A stretch of 64,000 bases of DNA from Talinum fruticosum. Lineage: Eukaryota; Streptophyta; Magnoliopsida; Caryophyllales; Talinaceae. Of this stretch, positions 44,861 through 56,612 are shown piece after piece (within the stretch, counting starts at the first letter, position 1; every line of letters begins with the position of its first letter). The stretch spans positions 1,302,001 to 1,366,000 of the forward strand of contig JAITYX010000085.1 in the NCBI GenBank assembly GCA_021018815.1. Reading direction: 5' to 3'. Below the pieces are notes generated by a model. It made no database searches. It was not told the DNA's origin and was given only the letters and a program-made list of their open reading frames with translations. A program made the position numbers and the translations under genes.

Positions 44861-47800
44861 TTATCCAAGCACCACATATGTCTTAGTTGGGTTTACACAT
44901 TTCCTGATTCGTTTTGACTTCCTGGTTGGTTGACTTTTGGTGGACTTCTTCCGTGATGATCTGGTTCTTGGATGTGGTGCTAGTGGTGCATAGGACACAT
45001 TTTTTCTTGAAGAAGATGGGGCATAGGCAGTTTTGGGTAGCCTAACTCTCACATGAAAGTTCTTAGGAATGGGTGGTTGAGTCATTTCGGTTTGGGGGGC
45101 TAAGAAGGATTTTCTTAGGATGGCTGAGGTTGTTCTTTGGGGGATGCATCATATTTCCTCCTTTTGTGCATACCTTTTTGAGAAGTCCGCCTCCTTTTGT
45201 GAACATTTTCACCTGTCGGTGTGGGATGCCTCAAGTTGGGGTGGCTCAGGTTGACCTACTTCAATGTGGGGTGGCTCGAGGTTTGGGTGCCTGAGGTTAA
45301 CCTGCATATACAAAGTTAGAATTGATCCCCTACGAAGTTAAGAAATAAACAAGTGAGGAGACCGACTCGCTTCGATGCAGGGTGGGTCAAGTTATGTAGG
45401 CTAAGAGTTAATCCCCTTGGGTTGGGCAGGCTAAGTTAGCCTTCTTCTCACCTAAACACAAATCACAATAATAAGTACCATATCACCTAACACAGACCTC
45501 GGCCACTTAACACAGCCTGCCTTAACACAACCTCAATCACTCAACACAACCACACAAATAAGCGGGCAAATAGCACAAAGAAACAAAAAAAAAAAAAAAA
45601 AAAAGAGGCGTAAGCCGCAAAAACACAAACAAGTAGGCATAGAGCAAACCTTGAGCTTGGATACTCTTTGTGTCCATGTGGACTTGTTGTGGCCTGCTTG
45701 ACCACAATTGGAACAATGAATTCTCTGCCCATCTTTACTGACCTTGCCTTTCTTACCCCTTTTCCTTTGCTCCCAAGCTTCGGGCCTTCTTCGAATTATG
45801 AAGTCCCTTTCCTCTTTGGCTTAAACACTTGGAGCAGTTATTAGTTCACCACTGGCGGCTTCCTACATATCTTCTCCTTTGATGGGCATAAGAGTGTGTG
45901 AGTACGTGATCTTCAAATATTCAGTAGAGTAGCAGATCATGCACAAACTTGACAGGGTCCAGCCTCTCCTCTCTCATCACTACAATGGAGTGTACAAAAA
46001 GGAGTCCACTAATCTCCCATGACCTATAACTATAACTCCTATCATTCAAGTTCACCACATACTCTTTTGTGCCATGACAAACACTATAAAAACCATTTCC
46101 TCCTCTCGATTGCCTCCTAAAACCTTGAGTTGTCCTTCCTCTTTTGTAACTTCTCTAATATCCTAGGAGCAACAGACATCGAAAGGTGTTCTGTCCATTC
46201 TTTTTATCTGCAATTCTCTTCATGATTGCTTTATAAACAATCTTCAACATTGACACAATAGACATGTATCTAGCATTGATAATGAATCCATTGGAGATTT
46301 CAGCCATATTGTTGTCCACTGATTCACACTTGGCATTTGTTTTGAAGTATACCCCGTAGAAATGCTTTGGACCCTTTTTCTCCAAAACCGCCAAGTAGTT
46401 GCATCAAGGTCTTGCATTTCTTTGATGTATCTCTTCAACTGCACTTCATGAGTTGACTTTGCAATTTTCCATAACATCTCCCTATACTGCTCACCTCTCT
46501 AAGTGTTCCTCAAATTTGCATACACATGCCTAGTATATAGCTCTGTGCTCAGCCTCAACCATCCGATTCAAGACTGCATCAATTAGCCCCTATTGCATCA
46601 CACAAAAAGTTAGAAATTATAATTAAATTACTTAAATTAAACAACAAAATTTTAATGATAACATGCCTTACGTTGGTCGGAGATAATAGTTCATCCATAT
46701 CCATTTTCAATTTTTAAATCAGCCACCAATTTCTCAACAAACCAAACCCAGCTTTCCTTGCTTTCACTTTGTGCAACACCCTATGCCACATGATACATTT
46801 AATCATTAGCATCCTCGCTAACTACACGTAAGAGCTGATTATCCCATGCACCCTTCAAGAAACAGACCATCAAGAGACAACACCCTCCTACAACTATCCA
46901 AGAAGCCCCTTTCGGAGGCCCCGGGCATATATATATAAACCTAAATATATATTGCCCTTGATGATCCTTCCAGGTTCTTATTCTTAAAGAAGTCCCCGGG
47001 TTTTGTTTTTACACCTCCCAAGCATAATCCTTGAGCTACCCAAACCGACTCTTATAATCACCCACAATTGATTGTAAAGCTCTTTTCCAAGCTCTAGAAC
47101 ACATAGATAAAGTGGCATTATAGTTAAGTCCATCCTTAACTACGCCTTGAAGATCTCTCGCAGTCAATGCAGGTTGTCTTCTAAATGTTTCTTTATAATG
47201 TTCAACTAACTAATCAACAGACATGTGCCTCTTGCTCGCCTCAAAACTAAAAGGTAGACATGTGTGCTTTTTATCCAAAGCCTTTATCTGCCATGTCAAT
47301 TCCTTCCCAACCCGTGATCCCCATAGCCTCCACTCACGGCTTTCACCCAAACAACTAACCTCGATACCTCACTTTATCACTCTTCTACTTGAAGATGATA
47401 CCCTTTAACAATCCTGTAATTCTCAACTACCTTTGAAGACTCGGACTTTGCGGGTATATCATTCCGAATACCATCAAGGAATTAGGTACAGACTTCATCT
47501 CTTGTAAGTTTTGATTACAAGTCATTCTAAGTGCTTTAGAAACTTTTCCGAGTGATTTAGAATCTTTCCCGAGTGTTACGGATACTATTGCATATTCTTT
47601 CACTTGATTCCGACCGACACGTAAAGCATACTCTTGCTTATCATTTCACACACAGTTCCGAGTCACTCGGACAACACTCGGATATATCGCATGTTCAAAC
47701 ATTTGCCCTAATGTACATAAACTCAGTGTCGACTTTGTAATCTAAGTTTAATTGAATTACAAGGTTAATTCATTATTCTAAGTCAGTATGTTTCGTTTGA

Positions 47801-49480
47801 ACTGTGCTTGTCTAGATCAAGTTCCACCACTCTTATATTCTTCATCTAACTTGACTTACTTCTAGATCGACTCGGATGGAATTTGAGTATAATGGATATT
47901 AGACTCAGAAAATTCCACTCTTTCATAACTCGGATAATTATGCACTTAATTATCTTAATTAAAATTATTATCTATGTCTAATCTTGGACCAAAGTATTTT
48001 ATACTTTGAGAACCAAAATGATTTCTTTTGTAGGTTATTTAAACGAGGTTATCCTACTTTTGAAATACAAAAGTAAGTGGCTTCAAGATGTCAAATCACC
48101 AGCAGACAAGGCTTTTTCTACTTCGACCAAGGCCCATACACCGTGTCGGGGTTGTCTGTTTCCAAAACTAGAAATCTTCAACACTAAGCTCAACGGTGGT
48201 TTCCACCTTACCTTTCGGACACCACTAGTGGATTGGGACATCCAAAGAAGTCAAGAGCCGTTGCCCAACGTTCACACCTCAACGGATATTTTTCGAGTCA
48301 CTCGGAAAAAGCAATTGCAATGGTCACAAAGGACTTCTAAATCGGAAGATAGTCACAACGACTAATCTACCCGGTCATCTATAAATAGAAGTCACTTCAC
48401 AAGACAAGAAGATTGTTGAACCTATTGCTGAAATTATTTCTCTCTGTATAATCCTTATTCAATCTTCTACTTGTAACTCCAACTCTGTACTTAAAATCTT
48501 TCCGAGTTGTAAGGTCTTGTAATTAGTCACAAACACTTATTCTTACTTTCTAAGTAAGGTCCCTTAACCGAGCTGTAAAGGTTAACTCAGCTCGCTTGTC
48601 CCTAACTCGTAAAGGTTACCTCGGTTAGGAAGTATTAGATCGGATAAGGGAACTTCGAGTCTAGGAAAATCTTGTAAGGAATTGTCTAAGGGAGCAATTC
48701 TGGTTGAGTCTTTCTACCCCGGGAGGGTTTCCACGTAATTTCGAGTTAACACTTTTCCGAGTCTAATCTAGACTCGGATCGCCTCAAAGTCAGTTTTAAA
48801 TTTTCATCTTCCATTATTTGTTTAAATTTATCCTTCACCCTATTCACCCCCTCTAGGGTGACTTGGTCTCTCCAAGAGCAAACCTTCAGCCTTCACTAAA
48901 CCATCCTTATTAGGAAATTTATGCCCAAGCTTAAGCTTAGTTAAAGAACTACCATTATGTCTTGGGTATTTGACACTCTTCTTCCTTTTTGATTCATTCT
49001 CATGTTCACTTTCACTACTTGGACTCTCTGCATTGTCCGAATCATGATAATTTTCCTGACCAACTCCTTCCGCATCTGTTTCATCATCACCGCCACCCTA
49101 TCTCTCAGCAGCTAATTCCTCTTTTATTTTCTTTTTCTTTTCCCTAACCTCTCTTAATTCATTGTCCTCAACATTGGAATTATCAACATCATCATCCTCT
49201 GACCACATATCATCATCATCCGATCCTACTCCATCATCATCCGGCCCTACTACACCATCAATCTCTTATTCACTTTCTTCACCTCCATCTATTGCATTAT
49301 CATTGTGGTCAACATACAAGCATATAAACTCATTTTTCTTACACATATCACTCAGCTCCCTTATCTCATCATTTTTCTTACACATATCACTAAACTATCC
49401 TCAAAAGCTAATACAGGCTGCAGAAGTAAATTGTTTTTATTCTCTCTACAAGTATAACCTAAGTTTATCACATTCCGTTT
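44861..49480 (-). pseudogene. MULE (mudrA-type) transposase, broken and interrupted
   Basis: Minus strand. N-terminus near 48889-49300: acidic SDDDMWSEDDDVDNS and KYPRHNGSSLTKLKLGHKFP. A solo Sirevirus LTR (47434-48888) interrupts it. At 46700-46930: the DDE part, CRRVLSLDGLFLEGCMG, then SDQR-like sequence. At 46155-46620: KGLIDAVLNRMVEAEHRA, LWKIAKSTHEVQLKRYIKEM and CESVDNNMAEISNGFIINAR. At 45660-45735: an HCSNCGQAGHNKSTWT-like zinc knuckle. At 44861-45085: a basic tail (SRKKSTKSQPTRKSKRIRK). MULE transposase excises and reinserts the element. Stops and frameshifts occur throughout. A poly(T/A) run of about 21 lies at 45583-45603. Confidence 0.8.
47434..48888 (+). repeat. Solo Sirevirus LTR inside the MULE transposase
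   Basis: Starts TGAAGACTCGGAC, ends GCAAACCTTCA, 1455 bp, TATA box CTATAAATAG at 48379-48388. ACCTT (47429-47433) and GCCTT (48889-48893) form a 4-of-5 target duplication. No internal sequence follows, so the rest was lost by LTR recombination. Confidence 0.88.
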
Positions 49481-50192
49481 GACATCCCCAACACTCAATG
49501 AGTCGGGATGACATTGTATCTCATCCATCTCATACTCACTATATACCTAGTGTGGAACTGTTTGAAATTTCCCCAATGGAAAATACGCAGCTTACAAATT
49601 CCCACACCACTCATTCTGAAAATTACAAAAATAATCAAGTAAAAAATAATGACAAACATTCATAAAAAATCAACTTCATACCCAAACAGAGCATTATCCA
49701 ACCCCCAAAATACTAACTTTCAAGCATTTAACAAATTTAAATTACTATTTCAAAAATAATTCACTTAGTATCAACATTATATAAGGTAATTGCAACACCA
49801 ACATCTCATAATTCCAACACCAACTTGTCATAATTCCAACACCAACTTGTCATAATTTTTTTTCAAAAAAACCCTAAAAACTTACTCGGCTCGTTGATCG
49901 CAGTTCCTCCGCATTGTATCCCCTCCCCTGTCTGCAGTTGATCGCCTCAACCTTTTCCTCAATTTCCAAGTGGTGTCAAAACCATTTAGGGTTTGAATTT
50001 CCAATTACAAGGAAGATAGAGAGAGAGTGAGTGAAAATGGCGAGAGTAGAGAGAGAGAGAGAGAGAGAGAGACAAAGTGAGAGGGAAGAGAGATATTCTT
50101 CAATGGTTGTGACCGGTTTCATTCAAAACGAGGGAAAAGAGAGAGTGAGGTAGTTCAATTGCATTAAACGAGTTAAGATTCGTAGGTTATGA
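49481..50192. other. MULE 5' region
   Basis: Non-coding lead-in of the transposase, with a GA microsatellite at 50050-50072 and CCAACACCAACTTGTCATAATT tandem units at about 49800-49860. Confidence 0.5.
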
Positions 50193-50355
50193 CCGGTTGC
50201 ACGGGTTTTTATCGGCCTCAGCGAGTCACTTTTACCTTCGAGTGGCATTTTTTTCACTTAATAACTAGCTTAGTGGCAGACAATTACCATCGATTAAATT
50301 AGTGGCATTTTTGACAATTCTAGATAGTTGAAGGGTAATTTAATCCGAGCACTCA
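50193..50355. repeat. MULE terminal inverted repeat, right
   Basis: Inverse of 43489-43652. Confidence 0.92.
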
Positions 50356-50364
50356 CTTTTTGTG
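50356..50364. repeat. MULE target-site duplication, right copy
   Basis: CTTTTTGTG, identical to 43480-43488. Confidence 0.9.
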
Positions 50365-51469
50365 AGTATCTTGTGGAGGTGAGTAGGTAGAAAGATGAAT
50401 GATGAAGTTTAGGGATCGGGTGTAGGGAGTATAATGGAAGTAGAAAAGGAATAGGCTGAAAAGGGACCAAGATATCGGAATACCAAAGAGAGTATTCAGG
50501 TAAGTCTTAGGCGAGTTTCAGCAGCGTGATGCTAAGGCAGGAAGCCATGTGGGAATGAGAGCCAAGGCTCTCTATTTATAGGGAAAGGTTAGGTCAAGGA
50601 AGTGACCTAGGGTTAGCTCGACCATCCGTCCAAAAGTAGTAGCAAAAATTGGGTAGAATATTGTGCGGATTGAACTAGATAACAAAGCGGTAAAACCGGA
50701 TAAGAGTCGGGATGGCGGACATCGACCATCAAGGGATGCCTAGGGTTTCGTGCCCTAGCGTGCTTCCAAGGGAGTCTCCGGGACAAAATGCAGCGGTCCA
50801 CTTACTATTTTGGGGTAGCGAGGCACCGGCCATAACAGCTTTCTAAAAATGGAAAGTTTCCATTTTTCACGAGTTTCTATTTTTGCGGGTTTTTATTTTT
50901 GGTAGGTTTCATTTTTGGTGTGGAATGCGTGCTTGCTAGTCTTGGGTGGACTGTCTTGGAGGCGAACGTTGCACTTTGATGCTTATGATCATGAAATGTA
51001 TTGTCTATACGTCGTCTTGAAGTCTTCGACTCCTTGTCCGGTTGAACCGAAGTAAAACGCGATATCTCGAGCCCGGAATTTCCTGGTACGCAGCACTTGG
51101 ACTCCCTTGTCTCCGAAGGCTTGGCCCGGTTCTTGGATCGTCCGAAAGAAAAGGGGATTTTTGGATCGACCCTAGGAAAAAGGCTATTTATGTGGTGTTG
51201 GGGTTCTTTGTGGTTTATTGGCTTCCGTCGCACCAATCAAACATAGTCCGTGATCCAAATTCTCAAACGAGATTCGGGATTTCATCGTCGGGCCAATAAA
51301 CAAAAAATAAAGAAAAAGATGACACTTTTTTGGTGTCTACATTAGCCTCCCACTTTGATCGAGTCTTAAAGACGAAGGTTAAAGTATACACTAAAGGGTA
51401 CTTACCAGTACTGGCATTGTTTCGAAATCTTACTAAACTGATGCATTTGAAGTTAGGTATCTTGAACTT

Positions 51470-51990
51470 TAACGGGGCTTGGACTTGATTGGCATTATCC
51501 GAAGTCCGGGTTGGTGATTCTCGAACTTAGCTACTTAAAGACCTGAAGTTCGAATTGTGTGCCCAAACTTGACCATGTGCTTAGTCCGAAGCTTAGCGAG
51601 GAGCTTGAACTTGACTCGGGTAGTAAAGTGTGAAGTCCAACTGGGGTGCCTGAACTTGACCACTTCTTAGATCCGAAGTTCGATTAGGTTTGCCTAAACT
51701 TGACCTTTCTTGGTCCGAAGCTTGGCTAAAATTTCTCCATTAATAGTTTGTTTAACTAATAATCGAATGGAAATGATTTCAAGTGTTAATCGAAGATAAT
51801 TTGTAGTCGGATCATGCTTCAAATGTGGTTCCTTAACTTGGCCATAGGGAGGTCCTGAAGTCTTGGCTTTGTGTGTGAACCTTGACCACTGTAGGGTCTA
51901 AAGCTCGACCGAGTTGCGTCTCGAACCTTGACCGTTCGTCGAGCCCGAAGCTCAACCGAAGTGTCCGAACCTTGACCGCTGCTGAGCCCG
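51470..51990. repeat. Imperfect tandem repeats, ~50-80 bp units
   Basis: Units share GAACTTGACC ... (G)TCCGAAGCTTG/CGA, seen about eight times with different spacing (for example 51563, 51601, 51653, 51697, 51889, 51929, 51971). Quite diverged. Confidence 0.7.
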
Positions 51991-53139
51991 AAGCTCAACT
52001 TCTTTCTACTTTCGTCGGAATTGGGACGGATGCTTATCTTTATGTAGAAATTCTTGTCTAGATTTGGTCGTTGGATGACCTGATGTCCGGGAAAGCCTCG
52101 CTTGAAATATGATGTTTCCTGAGGTTATGTTCCTCATTCTAAATTTGAGCTTTTAGTTTGTGTGTTAATAACTCCTTTGTAAGGTCGACGATTTGTGTCA
52201 TCGCATGAGTATTCTTGGAGTTGTTGTGGTTGTATAACTCTTTCGATCTTGAGCCCCAACGTTCTTCTTGGGTGCTTGTGTCTAGCTCTTCTTGAATGTT
52301 GAAGACTAGCTTTGATTAGTTGATAGCATGGAAGATCCTCTTTGAAGGTGACGGTCGTTGGTGGCCTCCCGATGTTGATCCGATGCTTGATGTTCTTGTT
52401 TAAATAATTTCTTGTAGGGTGCTTTGTTATTAATTTTTGTGTCTTTAGGAGTTTGACTCATGCAAAGGAGATGTATGCAAGACTCAATTCTAAGAACAAA
52501 TGCATTCTTTTATTAAGATGATGCAAAAAGTTCAAAGAGACTAAAAAAACCGCACTTTAGCCCCCACTCCCTAAAGTAAAGCCTAAAGAAGGGTAAGTTG
52601 CTCGAACTACGATGTACTGCTCGTCGATAGACCTTGAACCTGACAGTTTGGTACTGAATCGAGCCGGCATGCTTCTTGATTGACTACGTTTTTGCTGATG
52701 GGTTTCAGCTCTTTTGAGTAAGCAAAGTGGCTTTTTTTTTGGATTTGGAAATTTGGAAATGGAAGCCGGGATCAAAATTAGGTTTGGGCCCGTACCTCGT
52801 AGGCTTCCTATGTATTCGCTATAGCGAAAATCAGGCCTTCATAGTTCCAAAAGGAAATGCTGATTTGGGTTTGGTTTTTTATTGGAAAATAGTTGAAAGG
52901 AAATAGACATTACAATGGATATGGAAAAAGGGATAAGCGAGACTTTATAAACATCCTTGATGAGTGATGGGCTCATTGGATGATCTTCTAGGGAGACGGG
53001 ACTTAAATGCTTGACCCGAGGAAGACTAATGCCAGGAGAAAAGAAAATGATATGCTCTTTTATTTGGATGCACATAAAGGGATGCAAAACAAGTTGAATG
53101 AAATGTATGCAACGATGCACATGACTTAATCCGGGATGA

Positions 53140-53960
53140 TTCTATGATTTGGCTAGTGCGGAACCGAAATGCATAGATGATTGATCTTAATGGAAGATGA
53201 ATTTGTTTGGCTAAATGAGAAATGAAAATGTAAAGCAGACTCACCTAATCCGAGATGAATTTTTGTTTGGCTAATGCAAATGAAAGACTTTCCTAATTAG
53301 AGATGAATTTTAATTTGGCTAATGCAAATGAAAGAATATCCTAATTCGAGATGAATTTTAATTTGACTAATGCAAGATGACATGCAAGATTGGACTCACC
53401 TAATTTGAGATGAAATTTGAATTGGCTAATGCAAAATGAAATGCAAGATTGAACTAACCTATTCTAAGATAAAATTTGAATCGAGGCTAATGCAAAACGA
53501 ATGGACTCACCCTAATTGGGCTAATGCAAAATAAAATGTAAGATTGGACTCACCTATTTTCAGGTGAAATTTGAATTGGACTAATGCAAAATAAATGCAA
53601 ATATGGACTCACCTATTTTGAGATGATTTTGACTTTAGCTAAATGCAAATCACCTATTTTGATATGAAATTGACTTTAGCTAAATGTAAAAAGGAAAAAC
53701 AAATATGGACTCACCTATTTGAGATGAAATTTATTTTGGCTAATGCAAAAATGAAATGTGGACTCACCTTAATTGAGATGAAATTTATTTTTGCTAATGC
53801 AAAAATGAAATGCGAACTCACCTTAAGAGGGATGATTTTTGATTAAGCTAATGCAAATATGAAATGCGGACTCAACTTAAGAGGGATGATTTTCGATTAA
53901 GCTAATGCAAATATGGAAAGAATGGACTCACCTAAAAGGGAAGGTAATTTTAGACTTTTT
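53140..53960. repeat. Tandem repeat array, ~50-60 bp units
   Basis: About twelve units of the type GACTCACCTAATTTGAGATG + AAATTTGAATTGGCTAATGC + AAAATGAAATGC. GGACTCACC marks most unit starts (53394, 53510, 53607, 53709, 53761 and others). Such arrays are known in untranslated regions of Tat/Ogre elements. Confidence 0.85.
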
Positions 53961-54552
53961 GGCTAAAATGCATATAATGGACCGACTCAAAGAGTTTTAT
54001 TTTTATTTTATTTTTGCACCCATGCAAGGATTATTCAGCGCTCTTCACCTATCCGTAAAGGCTCACAAGCATAATATTAAATCTAAAATTAAACACACTC
54101 ATCCAAGCATGCAAATGAGGAAAGGGACCACCTAAAAAGTCCAAAAGTTCTATGGCCAAAGAGTTCAAAAGGTTAGATACATGGTGACACGTAGTCCGAG
54201 AATTTCGTCCCCATGGATTGCACGGATAAGGATACCAACCAGAATTCTCGGTGCCTCTCGGTGAACCAAAGGTTTTAGCCCAAGAGTACATGCTACGAGG
54301 GAGGAGGTACCGTTTTCTCAAACAATCAAGCCTAGTTGGGTCCGCCTAACGGAACCAGTGGAGCCTTTCTCCGGAAAGGGTAAGTAGGGATTACAATAAA
54401 GTTTTCTTATTGGTCCAAAACGAGTATTTCAACTAGTTCAAATGTTACTAAATGCAAGATGTCTAATGCAAACACATCATTAAAACACACTACCCAAATT
54501 TTCAAGTTTCGCCCTCTTAATAAAAAAAGTTTATCCCTAGCGTAGTTGCCTT

Positions 54553-56583
54553 TGTAGGAACCACGGCTGGCTGGGGCCCGCCGAGCTTCCCCACTTGTGT
54601 CGGGTTTCTTTTTAAAGATTGATTTTGAAGATGGTTTTGAAAGTCGATTTTGGAATGTGGGGATGAACCTTTTATTAAGATTTACGAATTTTACTAAATC
54701 GATTTAAAGCAAATTAAACAAATTTTGAATGGCGATTTTTATTAATCATTTTAGAAATTCTTTTAAGAAGTCCCAGGATATTATTCCTTAACCGAACAAT
54801 AAATAAAATTAGAGTTTTGAATCTACCGTAAGGCTTTAGAGTAAGAACAGTGTGAAAACATCAATGCGGACCGAAGCCCCGCCTACGACCACTTAGTGTA
54901 TGCGGCGGCATGTACCCGGTGGTGGCCGGCGCCGGCCGAGGCTAGGGCCGAGGAGATCAGCCTCGGCCTTGCCCTAGCTGGCGGATCAAGAACCTATTTT
55001 CTTACTTGTTCAATCAAAAATAGCTGGGAAGCGGATTAATAAAAGTAAATCGAACGAGAGGAGTCGCCAGTTAGTTTTTAAGAGAGAAAAATTAAGAAAA
55101 ACAAAAACTTTCTCTTCCAATCTTAGTATGGGAAAAACTAAGACTAAAAGAGGCTAAAAATGACTCAGTCGATCTTTGAACCGAGAATCGGATTCGAGGG
55201 CGAGGGTACGAAATGTAGGGATAAATCCTTTTGTTCCGCCCGTCCGAAGACAGACCATTACTAGTTTGAGTAGTGAATTAAAATAATGTAAACCAAGCAA
55301 GCAAGCAACAACATGCAATAAGAATTAAAAGCAACCAAACATAATTAAGGAAAGTGATAAAAGTGAAAGTAAAGGAAAGCGAGAAAAGGAAAAGAAAACG
55401 AGAAATCTAAAAGATTACATCGAGCGGGGAGGAATTAAAAGCGATACATCATTTGTCCACAATATGTAAACTAATAAAGAAAGCATAAAATAATTAAACC
55501 ATTGTGAAGATCGAATCCGTGCCCTCGGGTTGTCCCACCTGCCGATCCGGACTTCGGATTTGGATCCGGATCCGGTGATGCGACGGTGGTGAATTGAAGG
55601 GGCTTTTGTGAGTATCTTGTGGAGGTGAGTAGATGAATGATGGAGTCTAGGGATCAGATGTAGGGAGTATGATAGAAGTAGAGAAGGAATAGGCTGAAAA
55701 GGAAACAAGAGATCGGAATACCAAAGAGAGTATTCAATAGCTCTTAGGCAAGTTTCAACGGCGTGTTGTTAAGGCGGGAAGCCGTGTGGGAATGAGAGCC
55801 AAGGCGGTAAAAGCAGTAGCATATTTATAGGGACAGAGTTAGGTCAAGGAAGTGACCTAGGGTTAGCTCAGCCATCCGTCCAAAAGCAGTAGCAAAAATT
55901 GGGTAGAATATTGTGCGGATTGAACTCGGATAACAAAGCGGTAAAACCGGATAAGAGTCGGGATGGCAGGCATCGACCATCAAGGGATGCCTAGGGTTTC
56001 GTGCCTTAGCGTGCTTCCAAGGGAGCCTCCAGGGCAGCGTTCCACTTACTATTTTGGGGTAGCGAGGCGCAAACCATAGCGGCTTTCCAAAAATGGAAAG
56101 TTTTCATTTTTAGCGGGTTTCCATTTTTGGCGGGGTTTTATCTTTGGCGGGTTTCATTTTTTATGTGGGATGCGTGCTCTTAGTCTCGGGTGGACTATCT
56201 TGGAGTCAAAACATAGCACTTTGATGCTTGTGATCATGAAATGTAGCATCTAACGTCGTCTTGAAGTCTTCAGCTCCTTGTCCGGTTAAAGCGAAGTCAA
56301 ACGCAGTATTCCGAGCCCGGAATTTCTCGGTACGCAACACTCGGACTCCGTTGTCTCTTAAGGCTTGGCCCAGTTCTTTTATCGTCCGAAAGAAAAGGGA
56401 ATTTTTGGATCGACCCAAGGAAAAAGGCTATTTATGTGGTGTTGGGGGTTCTTTGTAGTTTACCGGCTTCCGTCACACCAATCAAACACGATCCGTGATC
56501 CAAGTCCTCAAACAGGACTCGTGATTTCATCATCGGGCCAATAAACAAAAACACGAGCAAAGGACAACAGTTTTTAGTGTATA
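54553..56583 (-). repeat. 5' LTR of the Tat-like element
   Basis: 2031 bp. Left end TGTAGGAACCACGG; right end is degraded (AGTGTATA where the other copies have GGTGTCTACA). TATA-like TATTTATAGGG on the minus strand near 55822-55832. It contains the uninterrupted site of the MULE insertion at 55593-55630. Confidence 0.85.
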
Positions 56584-56596
56584 GTCGCAAGATTAT

Positions 56597-56609
56597 TGCT
56601 CCGATATCA
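56597..56609 (-). other. Primer binding site of the Ty3 element
   Basis: Minus strand TGATATCGGAGCA, close to the TGGTATCAGAGCA site for initiator tRNA-Met, three bases from the LTR end at 56613. It identifies the neighbouring LTR as the 5' LTR. Confidence 0.6.
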
Positions 56610-56612
56610 CTT

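Larger units (their letters stand above)
43489..50355 (-). mobile_element. MULE DNA transposon with 164-bp terminal inverted repeats
   Basis: Left end 43489-43652 and right end 50193-50355 are near-identical inverted repeats (GAGTGCTCG... with TTAAATTACCCTTCAACTAT and TGCCACTAATTTAATCGATGG). A perfect 9-bp duplication flanks the element. The equivalent LTR at 55593-55630 has the uninterrupted site (GGGGCTTTTGTGAGTATC), which proves the ends. Total 6867 bp, or about 5.4 kb without the solo LTR at 47434. It holds a minus-strand transposase and a plus-strand GRF ORF. Confidence 0.95.
42443..51341 (-). repeat. 3' LTR of the Tat-like element, split by a MULE
   Basis: Minus strand from TGTAGACACC (51341) to GGTTCTTACA (42443). 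Without the MULE and its duplication it is about 2.02 kb, equal to the other copies. The parts are 42443-43488 and 50365-51341. A TATA box reads on the minus strand at 50573-50580. Confidence 0.85.
51342..54552 (-). other. Non-coding interior of the Tat-like element
   Basis: Begins (in plus coordinates) with the purine tract complement TTAGCCTCCCACTTTGATC and ends with the primer site beside 54553. Short frames such as 52557-52775 and 54049-54321 match no known protein. No gag, RT or integrase motif is visible on either strand. Confidence 0.65.
42443..56583 (-). mobile_element. Tat/Ogre-like non-autonomous LTR element (LARD-like)
   Basis: LTRs at 42443-51341 (3', split by a MULE) and 54553-56583 (5') enclose a 3.2-kb non-coding interior. 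Flanks GTAGC (42438-42442) and GTCGC (56584-56588) agree at 4 of 5 bases. On the minus strand the purine tract AAAGTGGGAGGCTAA precedes the 3' LTR. The sequence after the 5' LTR, AAGGCAACTACGCTAGGGATAAAC, resembles the tRNA-Arg-type GGCGACTCCGCTGGGGA primer site known for the Tat lineage, with several G-to-A changes. No gag or pol was found. Tandem repeats fill much of the interior. Confidence 0.78.

Noticed and set aside
36495..48888. The LTR at 47434 as the continuation of the Sirevirus LTR that starts at 36495
   Set aside because: The 47434 copy has its own complete start and a matching target duplication and lies inside the MULE, so it is a separate solo LTR. The continuation of the 36495 LTR should lie beyond the window.
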